A stretch of DNA of 64,000 nucleotides. Source: Spirosoma linguale DSM 74 (GTDB lineage Bacteria > Bacteroidota > Bacteroidia > Cytophagales > Spirosomataceae). Below, one piece after another: positions 37,680 to 47,540 of this stretch. The DNA is taken from positions 3,877,001 to 3,941,000 of the forward strand of contig CP001769.1 of assembly GCA_000024525.1 (NCBI GenBank), written 5' to 3'. Position 1 is the stretch's first letter, and the number at the start of each line of letters is the position of its first letter. The notes beneath the pieces are model-generated. The model made no database searches, was not told where the DNA came from, and saw only the letters and a program-made list of their open reading frames with translations. Position numbers and translations under genes: made by a program.

Positions 37680-39068
37680 TTACTGCCCTAACTCCTGGGT
37701 AATGGTGCTGCTCAGACGGAGTAATTCGATCTCGGCCGCTTTAGCATTGAATTCAGCCTCGATCAGACGGGTTTGGGCGTTAATGGCATTTCGCTGTACA
37801 TCACGAAATTCCACGAATGTAGAGTTCCCAATCCGATAGCGATCATACGCAATGTCGACGTTCTGATTAGCCAGCAGGTTATTCTGCACTTCGAGGTTCA
37901 GCAGGCGAATGCTCGTCTGATAGGCCTGATACGTCTGCACCAATGCCAGCTGCAACTGAAGCCGCTGATTGCTCTCCTGATTCTGTGCGATTATGGTATT
38001 CACCCGGGCGTTCTGAATCTGGCGTTTCAGGTTGTAGCCGTTAAAAATGGGTATGGTGGCCGTTATGTTATAGGTGAGTGCTCCGGTACGGCCGGTCGCT
38101 ACCCCAAAACCACCCTGGTTATCCTGAAATTGGTAGTTATAACCCGTCGTAGCCGACACAAGCGGTAACTGAGCCGCATTGGCCAGTCGAACATTTAGAT
38201 CCGCGATGGTCCGGTTCAGTACGGCAGCCGCCAATAACGGGTTGTTGGTGCTCAGCGATTGCTGCAGTGATTCCAGTTGAAGCGTTGGCCGAACGATGAT
38301 CGTATCGCGTACGGCAAATTCAGCCTGCGGATCGCGGATGAGTTGCGAATTCAGTAAGGTCTTGGCATTACGAAGAGCCTGTTCCTGCGAAATCAGGGCA
38401 GCGCTGTCGGTGTTATAGTCGACCTGAGCACTCAGGAAGTCAACTTTAGAGCGCGTGCCGACCTCGTAGTTGGCCCGCGCCAGTTCGAGCCGTTCGCGCG
38501 AAATGTCGAGTGCCTGACTGAAGGCGATCAGGCGCTGCAGCTGCCGGACAACATCGTAATAACTGGTGGCTATACTAGCAACGGTAGCCTCGACGTTAGC
38601 CCGTGTATTTACCGTCCCAATTTTTACCAGCTGGTCTAACTGATTGTATAATGTGGAGCGGGCATAGCCATTAAAAACGGTGTAATTCAGGTTAACACCC
38701 AAATTAGAGGTTCGGTTGAAGATACCGTGCGCTTCCTGAGGAGGTCGAATGTTATCAATGAATGTCTGACGGAAATTCTGTATACCTCCGTTTGAGTTAC
38801 CATTAAAGGTCAACACAGGAAGATAACCGGCATTGCCTTTGGTAAAGTTATTTCGGGCGATGTCTTCCTGCGAACGATTGATCTGAATCTGATAATTCTT
38901 CTCAATAGATTGAGCAATAGCCTGTTGCAACGTTAGCACTTCGCCGGGCTGCGGAATTGTAGCTACCGTAAAGGTTCGTTGCTGAGCACGTTGAATAGCA
39001 TTGGGAGTTTGTTGAGCGAGGGCAGAAAAGGAGATACAGGTAAAAAATATCCAGCTACTGAGCTTCAT
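37680..39068 (-). CDS. TolC-family outer-membrane efflux protein
   Basis: 462 aa with a signal peptide (ending ALAQ). It then shows the duplicated helical-hairpin pattern of TolC (LTLQQAIAQSIEKNYQIQIN near 45-65; RLELARANYEVGTRSKVDFLSAQ near 190; VDIAYDRYRIGNSTFVEFRDVQ near 400). It forms an outer-membrane exit duct for tripartite pumps or type I export. No adaptor or inner-membrane pump gene is adjacent, so the partner is unknown. Confidence 0.9.
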   Translation of the reverse strand: MKLSSWIFFTCISFSALAQQTPNAIQRAQQRTFTVATIPQPGEVLTLQQAIAQSIEKNYQIQINRSQEDIARNNFTKGNAGYLPVLTFNGNSNGGIQNFRQTFIDNIRPPQEAHGIFNRTSNLGVNLNYTVFNGYARSTLYNQLDQLVKIGTVNTRANVEATVASIATSYYDVVRQLQRLIAFSQALDISRERLELARANYEVGTRSKVDFLSAQVDYNTDSAALISQEQALRNAKTLLNSQLIRDPQAEFAVRDTIIVRPTLQLESLQQSLSTNNPLLAAAVLNRTIADLNVRLANAAQLPLVSATTGYNYQFQDNQGGFGVATGRTGALTYNITATIPIFNGYNLKRQIQNARVNTIIAQNQESNQRLQLQLALVQTYQAYQTSIRLLNLEVQNNLLANQNVDIAYDRYRIGNSTFVEFRDVQRNAINAQTRLIEAEFNAKAAEIELLRLSSTITQELGQ

Positions 39069-39174
39069 TGAATTAAGGTTATCTAGGACAGTTATGACAA
39101 AATTACGAGAATCTGCGATTAGCTGGTTGGCTTATTAACTTTCTCCTAACTTGCAACTTTACAAACCGTCTATT

Positions 39175-40806
39175 ATGAACCGACTCGTACTGCTGATTCC
39201 TGTACTATTAACCCTGCTTTCCGGCTGTTCGTCTAAGAAAAAAGCCGATCTGCTCGTCACCAACGCCCACATTTATACCGCCGATTCGACCTTCTCTGTT
39301 GCCGATGCCTTCGTGGTTAAAGATGGTAAATTTATTGCCGTTGGCCCGGCTTCTACCCTAACCAACGAATACGAAGCCGACAGTACAGCCGATCTTGGCG
39401 GTCAGCCGGTGTACCCCGGCCTGTACGACCCACACGCCCACTTTCTAGGGTTGGGTCAGGTACTTAACCAGGCCGATCTGGTAGGTACCACGTCCTACGA
39501 TGACCTGCTCGAACGCCTGAAAGCCTTCCGGAAACAGCACCCCGATGCCCTCTGGCTCACTGGTCGGGGCTGGGACCAGAACGACTGGCCCGAAAAAACA
39601 TTTCCGACCAAAGAGAAACTGGACGCGGCTTTCCCCGATGTGCCGGTGGCTCTGATGCGGGTAGATGGCCATGCCCTGTTCGTCAATTCGAAGGCGCTTC
39701 GACTGGCGCAGGTAACGGCGGGCTCCAAAATGCCGGGTGGCGAAATTATTCTTGCCAATGGACAGCCAACCGGAATCCTGGTCGATAACGCCATGCAGTT
39801 GATCAAACGGGTAATTCCCCAGCCCGACCTGGCTGATAAAGCGAAGATGCTACTCGCGGCCGAAAAGGTTTGTGTCTCGCTCGGCCTGACAAGCATCTCC
39901 GACGCCGGTATTAGTCCCGATGAAATCAACCTGATTGACAGCCTGCACAAAACGAACAAATTGAAAATCAGAGATTACGCAATGGTTAGCCTGGGCGAGC
40001 CAAACCTGAATTATTTTCTGAAACGAGGCCCTTTCCAAACCGACCGGCTGACGGTTCGTTCGTTTAAACTCTATGCCGATGGCGCACTGGGTTCGCGGGG
40101 TGCCTGCCTCCGGAAACCGTACAGCGACCGGCCCGAAACCGGCGGTTTTCTGCTGCTTAGTCCCTCGGAACTGGAGCGGGTTAGTAAATTGCTGTACGAT
40201 TCTAAATTTCAGGCCAACACACACTGCATCGGCGATTCGGCAAACCACCTCATGCTCGACATTTACGGGAAGCTGCTGAAAGGCAAAAACGACCGGCGCT
40301 GGCGTATTGAACACGCTCAGGTTGTATCGGCCGATGATTTCTGGAAGTTTGGGCGGTATTCGATCATTCCATCCGTTCAGCCCACGCACGCTACCTCAGA
40401 CATGTACTGGGCCACCGAACGACTGGGACCGGTTCGGGTGAAAGGTGCCTATGCGTTCAAGGATTTGATGAAACAGAATAACGTGATTGCCTTTGGCAGC
40501 GATTTTCCGGTAGAAGCGGTGAATCCACTGTTCGGATTTCACTCGGCGGTGGCCCGGCAGGATGCGAAAAACTTCCCCAAAGGCGGTTACCAGATGGAAA
40601 ACGCCGTTGACCGGAAGTCGGCTCTGCTGGCGATGACGCGCTGGGCGGCTTATGCCTGTTTTGAAGACCATCTGCGCGGCAGTATCGCGCCCGGCAAGCA
40701 AGCTGATTTTGTTATTCTGGACCGTGACATCATGACTGCCCCCGCTCCCGAGCTACGGACGACAAAAGTGAAGCAAACCTGGATTGGTGGCGAACGGGTC
40801 TTTTAA
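39175..40806 (+). CDS. YtcJ-like amidohydrolase lipoprotein
   Basis: 543 aa from ATG 39175. The lipobox LLSGC gives acylation near Cys18. The metal-dependent amidohydrolase fold shows GLYDPHAHFLGLG (first metal His pair), GWDQNDWP, AQVVSADDFWKFG and NTHCIGDSANHLML. FGSDFPVEAVNPL carries the late Asp, and GSIAPGKQADFVILDRD closes the barrel. It hydrolyses an amide or related bond in the periplasm; the substrate is unknown. It is convergent with the GreA-like gene across a long hairpin. Confidence 0.88.
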   Translation: MNRLVLLIPVLLTLLSGCSSKKKADLLVTNAHIYTADSTFSVADAFVVKDGKFIAVGPASTLTNEYEADSTADLGGQPVYPGLYDPHAHFLGLGQVLNQADLVGTTSYDDLLERLKAFRKQHPDALWLTGRGWDQNDWPEKTFPTKEKLDAAFPDVPVALMRVDGHALFVNSKALRLAQVTAGSKMPGGEIILANGQPTGILVDNAMQLIKRVIPQPDLADKAKMLLAAEKVCVSLGLTSISDAGISPDEINLIDSLHKTNKLKIRDYAMVSLGEPNLNYFLKRGPFQTDRLTVRSFKLYADGALGSRGACLRKPYSDRPETGGFLLLSPSELERVSKLLYDSKFQANTHCIGDSANHLMLDIYGKLLKGKNDRRWRIEHAQVVSADDFWKFGRYSIIPSVQPTHATSDMYWATERLGPVRVKGAYAFKDLMKQNNVIAFGSDFPVEAVNPLFGFHSAVARQDAKNFPKGGYQMENAVDRKSALLAMTRWAAYACFEDHLRGSIAPGKQADFVILDRDIMTAPAPELRTTKVKQTWIGGERVF

Positions 40807-40820
40807 TAGTTTATTAGATC

Positions 40821-40871
40821 TTTGACAGGATTAACAGGATTGATATAGCCTATCCCGTTAATCCTGTCAAA
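40821..40871. repeat. TTTGACAGGATTAAC-type inverted repeat between convergent genes
   Basis: TTTGACAGGATTAACAGGA (40821-40839) pairs with TCCCGTTAATCCTGTCAAA (40853-40871) with one mismatch. It fills the gap between the amidohydrolase stop (40806) and the GreA-like stop (40879) and could terminate both. Confidence 0.75.
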
Positions 40872-40878
40872 AATCTCT

Positions 40879-41343
40879 TCAGAAAACTTCCTGTATCTGA
40901 TACACCATCTTGTTAAACGTAACGGCATCGCCTACTCTATGTCCTGCTAACAGTGACCCAATGGGTGATGCCGCCGATACGGCAAAGTAGTCTACGCCAT
41001 CGAGTGTCATCTTTCCAGCACCAATGCTTATAAAAAACAGCCCACGGCTGGTAACCGCTACGCTACCGGGCTGCACGGTTTCATAGCTTTTTTCAATGGC
41101 CAGTTGCTTCAGCTCCCGTTCAATCTTTACGGCTTCGGCCAGTAGCTGCGCGTGGCGATCCCGTTCCAGTTGGGCCATGGCCCGACCGGTTTCGTATTTG
41201 TCTCCCGCGCTACTTTTCGACTCCGAATTGGCCGCTTCCTGAGCCGCTTCCATTGCCTGCCGGGCCGTATCGATCCGTTTTTGAACGTAGTTCTGGCACA
41301 AGGCAAAAAGCCCGGCTTTCGTTTGCTGGTGTGTAGCTGTCAA
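40879..41343 (-). CDS. GreA/GreB-like protein
   Basis: 154 aa. The N-terminal half is an alpha-helical coiled coil rich in Gln/Glu/Ala (about 15-85). The C-terminal half resembles the GreA/GreB FKBP-like domain (QPGSVAVTSRGLFFISIGAG, then AVSAASPIGSLLAGHRVGDAV). Such proteins bind RNA polymerase near the secondary channel. The acidic tip of canonical GreA is not evident, so cleavage activity is uncertain. Relatives are often mislabelled 3-oxoacyl-ACP synthase. Confidence 0.7.
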   Translation of the reverse strand: MTATHQQTKAGLFALCQNYVQKRIDTARQAMEAAQEAANSESKSSAGDKYETGRAMAQLERDRHAQLLAEAVKIERELKQLAIEKSYETVQPGSVAVTSRGLFFISIGAGKMTLDGVDYFAVSAASPIGSLLAGHRVGDAVTFNKMVYQIQEVF

Positions 41344-41462
41344 ATTGATGTCAATTAGTCATTCCGTATCCATCCCGGCGGAAAAACTTCCGCGAGAATG
41401 ACAACTTGCTAAACCCCAAACAGGTTCCTGATGGCCGGGCCTACCTGCCAGCAGCCATTGCG

Positions 41463-43889
41463 TTAAAATTCCCCTTCGCCGGGGTCTTTCATTTTCTTCT
41501 TAGCCTGATGCAGCCGGTAATTTAATGTTAGGTTAAACTGGCGTAAGCGCCCCTGCGACGTACTTTCCGTGTAGAAATTTTGTCCTTCGGTAATAGACCG
41601 ATACCGACGCGAATTGAACACATCAATGACGTTGAAGACCAGTGTTCCATTATTGTTGAGAATGTCCTTACTGAACGACAGATCCAGCGTGGCAATAGCT
41701 TTCCGACTTCCCTGGGGCGTTTTTTGTGGAGCTTCGTAATTGCCCCGCATCTGGATATCCGTATTTTTTAAAACCGTAAAACGCGATGTTAAGCGGGTGA
41801 ACCAGCTGTAGGTATCACTCTGGTAACTCGCGTCGAGATTGCCACCGTTCGTGATAGCCCGAAAAAAATTGACGCTCCCGTCCAGCTTCCACCATTTATA
41901 GAGCGCATATGAGCCCGTAAACTCGGCACCGTAAGAATCTTCGGTTGCCAGATTTTCGGGGCGCGTGGTTGAATTCCCCTGTTCATTGACCCGACGAATC
42001 CGGATGATCTTTCCCGTTGTGTGCCGGTAATAGATCGACGAACTCATCGACCCTTTTTCGACGTACTTGATGTGCCCAATTTCAAATGCATTGGTGAATT
42101 CGGGATTAAGATCGGGATTACCGCTGAAAAAGTTACGGTTGTCGCTGAACGTCATGAACGGGCTCAGATCATTGTACTGCGGCCGACGCACCCGGCGGCT
42201 GTAGCTTATCTGTAACGCATGCTGGTGGGGCAGGTCGTAAGTGGCGTGTACACTCGGGAACAGATTGGCGTAGCTGCGCGGATTTACGTCGTTGGTTTGC
42301 TTGAGAGTGGTTGTCACGTCGGTCCACTCGGCGCGAAGTCCCATTTGGTACGAAAACTTCCGCATCTTGTTACCCACAATTCCGTACAGCGCGTTAATCT
42401 TCTCGACGTACAGAAAGTCATTGGTCAGGCCCGGCAACGGTGTCCAGGAGCCCCCTGAACTCTGCTGCGTAACGGTGTAATCGTTGGTCATGTCGCGCGA
42501 ACTCAGGCGCATTCCCCCTTCCAGCTTGCCATCTTTAGCAAACGGCTGAACATAGTCGACCTGAATCAGCAGTTGTTTCTCGGTTTCGTCATTAATCGAC
42601 CGCTGGAGAACATCCGGTACGGCCGAGGGTTTACCGTCCGGCTGAAGCATTTTCTGGTTGAAGAACTGATCTGATTTTTCCCAGTTATCGAGGTAGCGAA
42701 TGTCGGCGGTCAGTTCATGTCCCTGCCGGGCAAATGTTTTCTTATAGCTCACCACATACTCCGAGTTCGGTTCGGTTTCCGTCTCATCCTGCGTCCGGTT
42801 TGTAATTGCCTGAATCGTATGGTTTGAATTCGGCAGGTAGTCAAGATACTGAATATCGGCGAAGCGCTTGCCCTTGCTTAATCGCCAGGTGTACGAACCC
42901 GTAAGGATACTTTTGGGGCTAAAGTAATAGTCGATACCGGCGCGGGCATTGTTATTCTGGCCCTTAAGGTTGTTGGTGGAGTTTTGCCGGTAAACATAGG
43001 TTGTATTGGCATCGTACACTTCCTGATACAGCGAACTGCGGCCGGGCGTATTTCGGAACGAAGCCGTGTAATTGACGAAAAAATTCAGATTCTTACGCCG
43101 GTAGTTGACGTTGGCGGCAGCCCCAAAATTACTCGGATAGCCCGTAATCACGTCGAATGAACCGTTGATGCCTTCTTTCCGCTCTTTCTTGAGTACAATG
43201 TTGATAATGCCCCCCATGCCTTCCGCTTCGTAACGGGCCGATGGATTAGTAATGACCTCAACCCGTTCAATGATGCTGCCCTGCAATTGCTGGAGGCCGC
43301 TTCCGCCTTTAAAACTCACCAGACCGGAGGGTTTACCATCAATCAGAATGCGGACGCTGTTACTCCCGCGTAGACTCACATTTCCCTCCCCGTCGACGGC
43401 TACCGAGGGTATATTTTTCAGAATATCCGACGCAGTTCCACCGGCGTTTGCCAGATCTTTACCAACGTTAAAGATTCGTTTGTCGAGGGCTAGCTCCATC
43501 TGGCTTTTCTCACCCATCACCACAACCTCATCGAGTCGTTTTGCCGTTGCCATCAGAGTCATGGTGCCGAGTTGCCTATCCTGTTCACCAATCGTAAACC
43601 CCGGACTAATTTTTTCCTTAAAGGAAACGGCACTCACTCTCAAAAAGTAGTTTCCCGGCTTGGTTTGCAGCGCAAACATACCGGCTTCATCGGCCACTAC
43701 TCCCTTCACCAGTGCGGAGTCTGCTGCTCGATGCAAGGCAACGGTCGTAAAGGGAATGGGTGCTTTCTTTTCGTCAATAATGGTACCCCGTACCCACGCC
43801 TGACGTTGATTTTCAATCGCCTGGGCGACAGACAGAGTTGGCAACAAAAAGAAGAAGAGAACAATAAGGTGTGTAGACGTTCGATGCAT
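41463..43889 (-). CDS. Outer-membrane beta-barrel family protein (TonB-receptor-like)
   Basis: About 808 aa from ATG 43889 (MHRTSTHLIVLFF). A signal peptide is followed by a carboxypeptidase-regulatory-like domain (VRGTIIDEKKAPIPFTTVALH). A plug-like region comes next (GGTASDILKNIPSVAVDGEG, SVRILIDGKPSGL, VEVITNPSARYEAEGMGGII), then a C-terminal beta-barrel domain of the outer_membrane-beta-barrel type. It is a likely importer or sensor in the outer membrane. It is divergent from the GntR regulator, which may control it. Confidence 0.88.
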   Translation of the reverse strand: MHRTSTHLIVLFFFLLPTLSVAQAIENQRQAWVRGTIIDEKKAPIPFTTVALHRAADSALVKGVVADEAGMFALQTKPGNYFLRVSAVSFKEKISPGFTIGEQDRQLGTMTLMATAKRLDEVVVMGEKSQMELALDKRIFNVGKDLANAGGTASDILKNIPSVAVDGEGNVSLRGSNSVRILIDGKPSGLVSFKGGSGLQQLQGSIIERVEVITNPSARYEAEGMGGIINIVLKKERKEGINGSFDVITGYPSNFGAAANVNYRRKNLNFFVNYTASFRNTPGRSSLYQEVYDANTTYVYRQNSTNNLKGQNNNARAGIDYYFSPKSILTGSYTWRLSKGKRFADIQYLDYLPNSNHTIQAITNRTQDETETEPNSEYVVSYKKTFARQGHELTADIRYLDNWEKSDQFFNQKMLQPDGKPSAVPDVLQRSINDETEKQLLIQVDYVQPFAKDGKLEGGMRLSSRDMTNDYTVTQQSSGGSWTPLPGLTNDFLYVEKINALYGIVGNKMRKFSYQMGLRAEWTDVTTTLKQTNDVNPRSYANLFPSVHATYDLPHQHALQISYSRRVRRPQYNDLSPFMTFSDNRNFFSGNPDLNPEFTNAFEIGHIKYVEKGSMSSSIYYRHTTGKIIRIRRVNEQGNSTTRPENLATEDSYGAEFTGSYALYKWWKLDGSVNFFRAITNGGNLDASYQSDTYSWFTRLTSRFTVLKNTDIQMRGNYEAPQKTPQGSRKAIATLDLSFSKDILNNNGTLVFNVIDVFNSRRYRSITEGQNFYTESTSQGRLRQFNLTLNYRLHQAKKKMKDPGEGEF

Positions 43890-44311
43890 AGTTGAGTAGC
43901 CAACGCGTAAAAGCAAGGGAGGAGCGTAAGAGATTTGTTTTAACCGTACTTATCACACAAAGGCGAAGAACCAGCGCATCTACCAGTGGTCAATTATAGA
44001 ACAAAGATCACCGTTGACTATAGTAGCCTGTCTAATCTTTACTTCTTGGATAAGTATAATTTTTCAGCTCAACGTCAACCCCTGTCTACTATTCTTTTCT
44101 ACGCAAAAAGAATACTTATACACTTTATTATTTACAATAAAATATTGCTTAAATACCCTTTATAATAACTTTCGGCAACGTTTGCATAAAAATAGTGAGC
44201 GATATATTTCTTTATTTCTACTTTAATTTTGAAACTTATAGACCTCAGAAGTAAATGTATTGAAGGAAGAGGGATACCTTCTCTCCGAAAAATACATAAA
44301 ACAGTATTAGC
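43890..44311. promoter_or_regulatory. AT-rich divergent intergenic region
   Basis: 422 nt between the outer-membrane protein and the GntR gene. It contains CAATA-aaa-TATTG (44135-44147) and the related words GTCAATTATAG and GTTGACTATAG (about 43988-44024), which could be regulator-binding sites. No gene is seen in it. Confidence 0.4.
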
Positions 44312-45409
44312 ATGGTTGATAAAATGGTTACGCAGAATCAGGGTCGTCGTCAACCGTACGGAAGCTTTGTTGATGTCTATTGCAACACCTTTTCTCCGGT
44401 TTACAAGCTTCAGTTCAACCCAAAAGATAAAACGCCTAAGTACAAGCAGATTGTCCAGTCTGTTATCACGGATATTGAGCGGGGTGTTCTGAAAAACAAT
44501 GAGCAGCTGCCTTCGATCAGTGAATTGAGCGTTGAATATTACCTGGCCCGCGATACCGTTGAGAAAGCGTACCGCGAACTTCGGGAGCGCGGCTACATCA
44601 CGTCGGTACAGGGGAAGGGGTACTATGTACAGAGCCAGTCGACCACTAAACTTAAGATTCTGCTGGTTTTTAATAAGCTTAGTTCCTACAAGAAAATAAT
44701 CTATTACGCTTTTCTGAAAGCACTTGGCGACAAAGCAACGGTTGATCTTCAGATTCACCATTACAACGCGCGCCATTTCCAGGAGATCATTGAGAAAAAT
44801 CTGGGCAAATACAATTATTATGTTGTTATGCCGCACTTCACCCAGGAGTTGGACAAGGCCAATTACCTGGACGTTCTCGAATCCATACCCGCCAATGAAT
44901 TGGTATTGCTCGACAAAGACGTATTGGAGTTAGAAAGCTCTCCCCTCAGCGTTTACCAGAACTTTGACAAAGACATCTGCGAAGCCCTGGAAAACGCGCA
45001 GGATTTGCTGAAAAAATACAGCCGAATGGTACTCACGCTGCCCAGCGATGGCAATTACCCTTCCGAAATAGCGCACGGGTTCCGGTCATTCTGCATCAAT
45101 TACGAAAAAGAGTTCAGCATTAAGGAAAACGCCATCGACGAAACGATTCAGCCGGGAACAGCCTATGTGGTTGTGGAAGAGACGGACCTGTCGGAGTTGG
45201 TAAAGAAGGTTCGCCAGTCCAACTACGAACTCGGTCGGGAAATTGGCATTATTTCCTTTAATGAAACGACGCTTAAGGAGTTGCTGAACATCACGGTCAT
45301 CACCACCGACTTCGAAGCAATGGGCTACACCGCAGCCTCCCTCTTACTCGACAACAAGCGGATTAAGGTCAAAAATCCGTTCTACATGATCCGGCGCGGC
45401 TCGTTGTGA
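44312..45409 (+). CDS. GntR-family regulator with a periplasmic-binding-protein-like domain
   Basis: 365 aa. A winged helix-turn-helix lies near residues 35-105 (PKYKQIVQSVITDIERG, QLPSISELSVEYYLARDTVEKAYRELRERGYI split, VQGKGYYV). A LacI/PBP-type effector domain follows (LKILLVFNKLSSYKKIIYYA ... GIISFNETTLKELL, TDFEAMGYTAASLLL). It is likely a sugar-responsive regulator. ATG 44312 or 44324 are both possible starts; the first ~25 residues look non-conserved. Confidence 0.87.
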   Translation: MVDKMVTQNQGRRQPYGSFVDVYCNTFSPVYKLQFNPKDKTPKYKQIVQSVITDIERGVLKNNEQLPSISELSVEYYLARDTVEKAYRELRERGYITSVQGKGYYVQSQSTTKLKILLVFNKLSSYKKIIYYAFLKALGDKATVDLQIHHYNARHFQEIIEKNLGKYNYYVVMPHFTQELDKANYLDVLESIPANELVLLDKDVLELESSPLSVYQNFDKDICEALENAQDLLKKYSRMVLTLPSDGNYPSEIAHGFRSFCINYEKEFSIKENAIDETIQPGTAYVVVEETDLSELVKKVRQSNYELGREIGIISFNETTLKELLNITVITTDFEAMGYTAASLLLDNKRIKVKNPFYMIRRGSL

Positions 45410-45466
45410 TTTGGTGAGGTATGTAGAGTGGTGAAGTACGTGTAGTGAGAAACCAGAAGTTGTTGT

Positions 45467-45496
45467 GTGGCGTCGGGTTCTTCAACCCGACACCAC
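45467..45496. terminator. Hairpin between GntR gene and RidA gene
   Basis: GTGGCGTCGGGTT (45467-45479) pairs with AACCCGACACCAC (45484-45496), one mismatch, loop of 4. It separates convergent genes and lacks a strong T-run. Confidence 0.6.
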
Positions 45497-45553
45497 CAGC
45501 TGAATAGCTAAAAATCTAACTTTGAACATCATGCGGGTCACCTCCGCAACAGA

Positions 45554-46009
45554 TTACTTCTTTTTCTGAGGCATGGCGGCTGTCATGGTCATCTCGACAC
45601 TAGACCCGAAAACCAGTTTGGCCGCCCCAATGGTAGCACGGGCAGGGTACGATCCTTCCTTAAAATACTGCTTATAAATAGCATTCATCTTCGGAAAGTC
45701 GTCCATATTGCTCAGATAAACTGTCACGTTGACCACATCATCGAGAGACGCCCCGGCATCCTCCAGAATGGTTTTGATATTCTTGATGGTTTGAACGGTT
45801 TCCGCTTCGATACCGCCCTCGACCAGTTTACCGGTTTGCGGGTCATTTCCCACTTGGCCCGATACAAACAAAAATCCGTTACTAATTACCCCCGGACTAA
45901 AGGGATAGGGCGTTGCGGGCGCAACCCGCGCTTTTACGATCTGCTTGTGCTGACCGGATACCGAAAAACTTACACTGACCGCCAGTAGGCAAAGGAGCAA
46001 ACACTTCAT
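45554..46009 (-). CDS. RidA-family enamine/imine deaminase with signal peptide
   Basis: 151 aa. The N-terminal ~19 residues form a Sec signal (VSFSVSGQ). The RidA fold shows YPFSPGVISNGFLFVSGQVG, NIKTILEDAGASLDDVV and PARATIGA with the carboxylate-binding Arg, then EMTMTAAMP. RidA hydrolyses reactive enamines and imines from amino-acid metabolism. Export to the periplasm is unusual but seen in some Bacteroidota. It is possibly co-transcribed after the alpha/beta hydrolase (43 bp). Confidence 0.88.
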   Translation of the reverse strand: MKCLLLCLLAVSVSFSVSGQHKQIVKARVAPATPYPFSPGVISNGFLFVSGQVGNDPQTGKLVEGGIEAETVQTIKNIKTILEDAGASLDDVVNVTVYLSNMDDFPKMNAIYKQYFKEGSYPARATIGAAKLVFGSSVEMTMTAAMPQKKK

Positions 46010-46052
46010 GGTAGAGAATAATTTACAAGGTGTAATGAATTAAATAAGCTCT

Positions 46053-46964
46053 TTATTTCAACAGAAAATCCCGCAAAGCTGTGTTGTACTCGTCTTTTGC
46101 GTTCAGGTAAGGAAAATGCCCCTTTTCGTGAAATGTGTGCACCTTTGCCGTTTTGTAATACTGTTTCAATTGCGTTCGCAGGTCGGCGGGCACGAGCGGG
46201 TCGTTGTCCGATTCCAGAATAAGCACCGGAATTTTGGTTTGATTTCCGTCGATTGGCTGAAACTTATCCACCACGCAATGGTAACGAGCCAGAAACTGCG
46301 CTTTCGACATCCGCCCATACGTGTTTTCGAGCAGTTGCGCCCCGACGAGCGGATTGTTCTCTGATGCGGGAATAACCACATCCGTCAAATTTTGCCGCAA
46401 TCCACCCATCACAAGCCATTCGGGTAACCAGGTCGCTACGGCCACCTTCCCTTTATTTTTTTCCTCCAGCACATCATTTTTCGGAAAGGTGTTGCCAAAA
46501 ACGGCCTTTGTGACCCGTTGCGGATAGGCAGCGGCCAAATACTGAGTAAGGTAACCACCCAGCGAACTCCCTACGACAACAGTTGAATCGACTTTCTCTT
46601 TATCAAGAATAGCGACGATACCTTTTCCCAGGTCAGCGAGGTTATCGACGGGTGGATAGGTAACACTAATAACCCGATAGGTCGGACTGAATTCGTTCAT
46701 CTGCTGCCACCAGAAGTCGTAGCCACCCGTCATACCGTGCAAAAACAGGATCGTTTCGGGTCCTTTCCCTAACACGGCATACGTCCAGTCGTAGCCCTGC
46801 GTGTTTATGGTTGACGTGGGCAGTTTTCGAAAAGCCGCCAGATCATTGAGGGGAGCTTTATCGGCTCCGGTGTATAAGGCAAGGGCGTCTTTTTCAGGAA
46901 CAGGATACAGGTAAATGCCTGCAATCAGGAGAAGGGGAATAAACCAGAGTAATCGTTTTTTCAT
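46053..46964 (-). CDS. Alpha/beta hydrolase
   Basis: 303 aa from ATG 46964. An N-terminal membrane anchor (RLLWFIPLLLIAGIYLY) is followed by FLHGMTGGYDFWW (oxyanion region), nucleophile elbow VVGSSLGGYLTQY, acid VLILESDNDPLVP and catalytic His in FHEKGHFPYL. It is anchored to the inner membrane or exported. Ester substrate unknown. Confidence 0.88.
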   Translation of the reverse strand: MKKRLLWFIPLLLIAGIYLYPVPEKDALALYTGADKAPLNDLAAFRKLPTSTINTQGYDWTYAVLGKGPETILFLHGMTGGYDFWWQQMNEFSPTYRVISVTYPPVDNLADLGKGIVAILDKEKVDSTVVVGSSLGGYLTQYLAAAYPQRVTKAVFGNTFPKNDVLEEKNKGKVAVATWLPEWLVMGGLRQNLTDVVIPASENNPLVGAQLLENTYGRMSKAQFLARYHCVVDKFQPIDGNQTKIPVLILESDNDPLVPADLRTQLKQYYKTAKVHTFHEKGHFPYLNAKDEYNTALRDFLLK

Positions 46965-47150
46965 GGAAAGCACAAAAAGGAAGGACAAGGTACGTGGGTA
47001 AAAATAACCACTTAAACGGAATCCGGACAGCTTTCCTGAATTCTTTCATCTTTTGTTCCAGAAAGTTCAATAGACAGTGTTTCGCTACCCCTACAGCACC
47101 TAAAGCCAGCTAACTTCACAGCTACAATCAACCCCAATTCAACGAACGTC

Positions 47151-47540
47151 ATGGTTAAACGCATCCTCCTGTTCAGTATCGCCTTTTTCGGCTGGCACTT
47201 TTCTCTGGCTCAGATCCCTCAACGTGCTCAAACGTCGTCGGACAGCATTATGATCACGATCTTCCTGAAGCATCAGCAGGATAAAAGCCTGAAGCAGATT
47301 CAGGAAATTCAGAATCAGAACAAGTTTCTGGAAATGTTTCCGCCCAAAGAAGCCCGAGTAATTTCATGGTACGTCATGATGGGCATCGGGCAGGTGGTCA
47401 CTGTCCGAATCCCTGCCAAAGATCTGAGAACCCTCAACCTGACCATCGAGAATGGCGCCTGGGGTGCCTACACCACCGAGTTTTATCCCACTTATGACTT
47501 CGTACCGGTCTGGCAAAACGCCATTAAAAATAAGAAGTGA
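47151..47540 (+). CDS. Hypothetical secreted protein
   Basis: 129 aa with a signal peptide ending SLAQ. A short amphipathic body contains IFLKHQQDKSLKQIQEIQNQ and an aromatic C-terminal part (WGAYTTEFYPTYDFVPVW). No family recognised. It stands alone just left of the cassette-like array, on the opposite strand to it. Confidence 0.6.
   Translation: MVKRILLFSIAFFGWHFSLAQIPQRAQTSSDSIMITIFLKHQQDKSLKQIQEIQNQNKFLEMFPPKEARVISWYVMMGIGQVVTVRIPAKDLRTLNLTIENGAWGAYTTEFYPTYDFVPVWQNAIKNKK

Noticed and set aside
40879..41343. Annotation as 3-oxoacyl-ACP synthase, a common database label for similar proteins.
   Set aside because: No thiolase-fold motif; length and domains fit a GreA/GreB-like protein.
44312..45409. 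The GntR regulator and outer-membrane barrel as part of a polysaccharide utilisation locus.
   Set aside because: No SusD-like gene and no glycoside hydrolase is adjacent.
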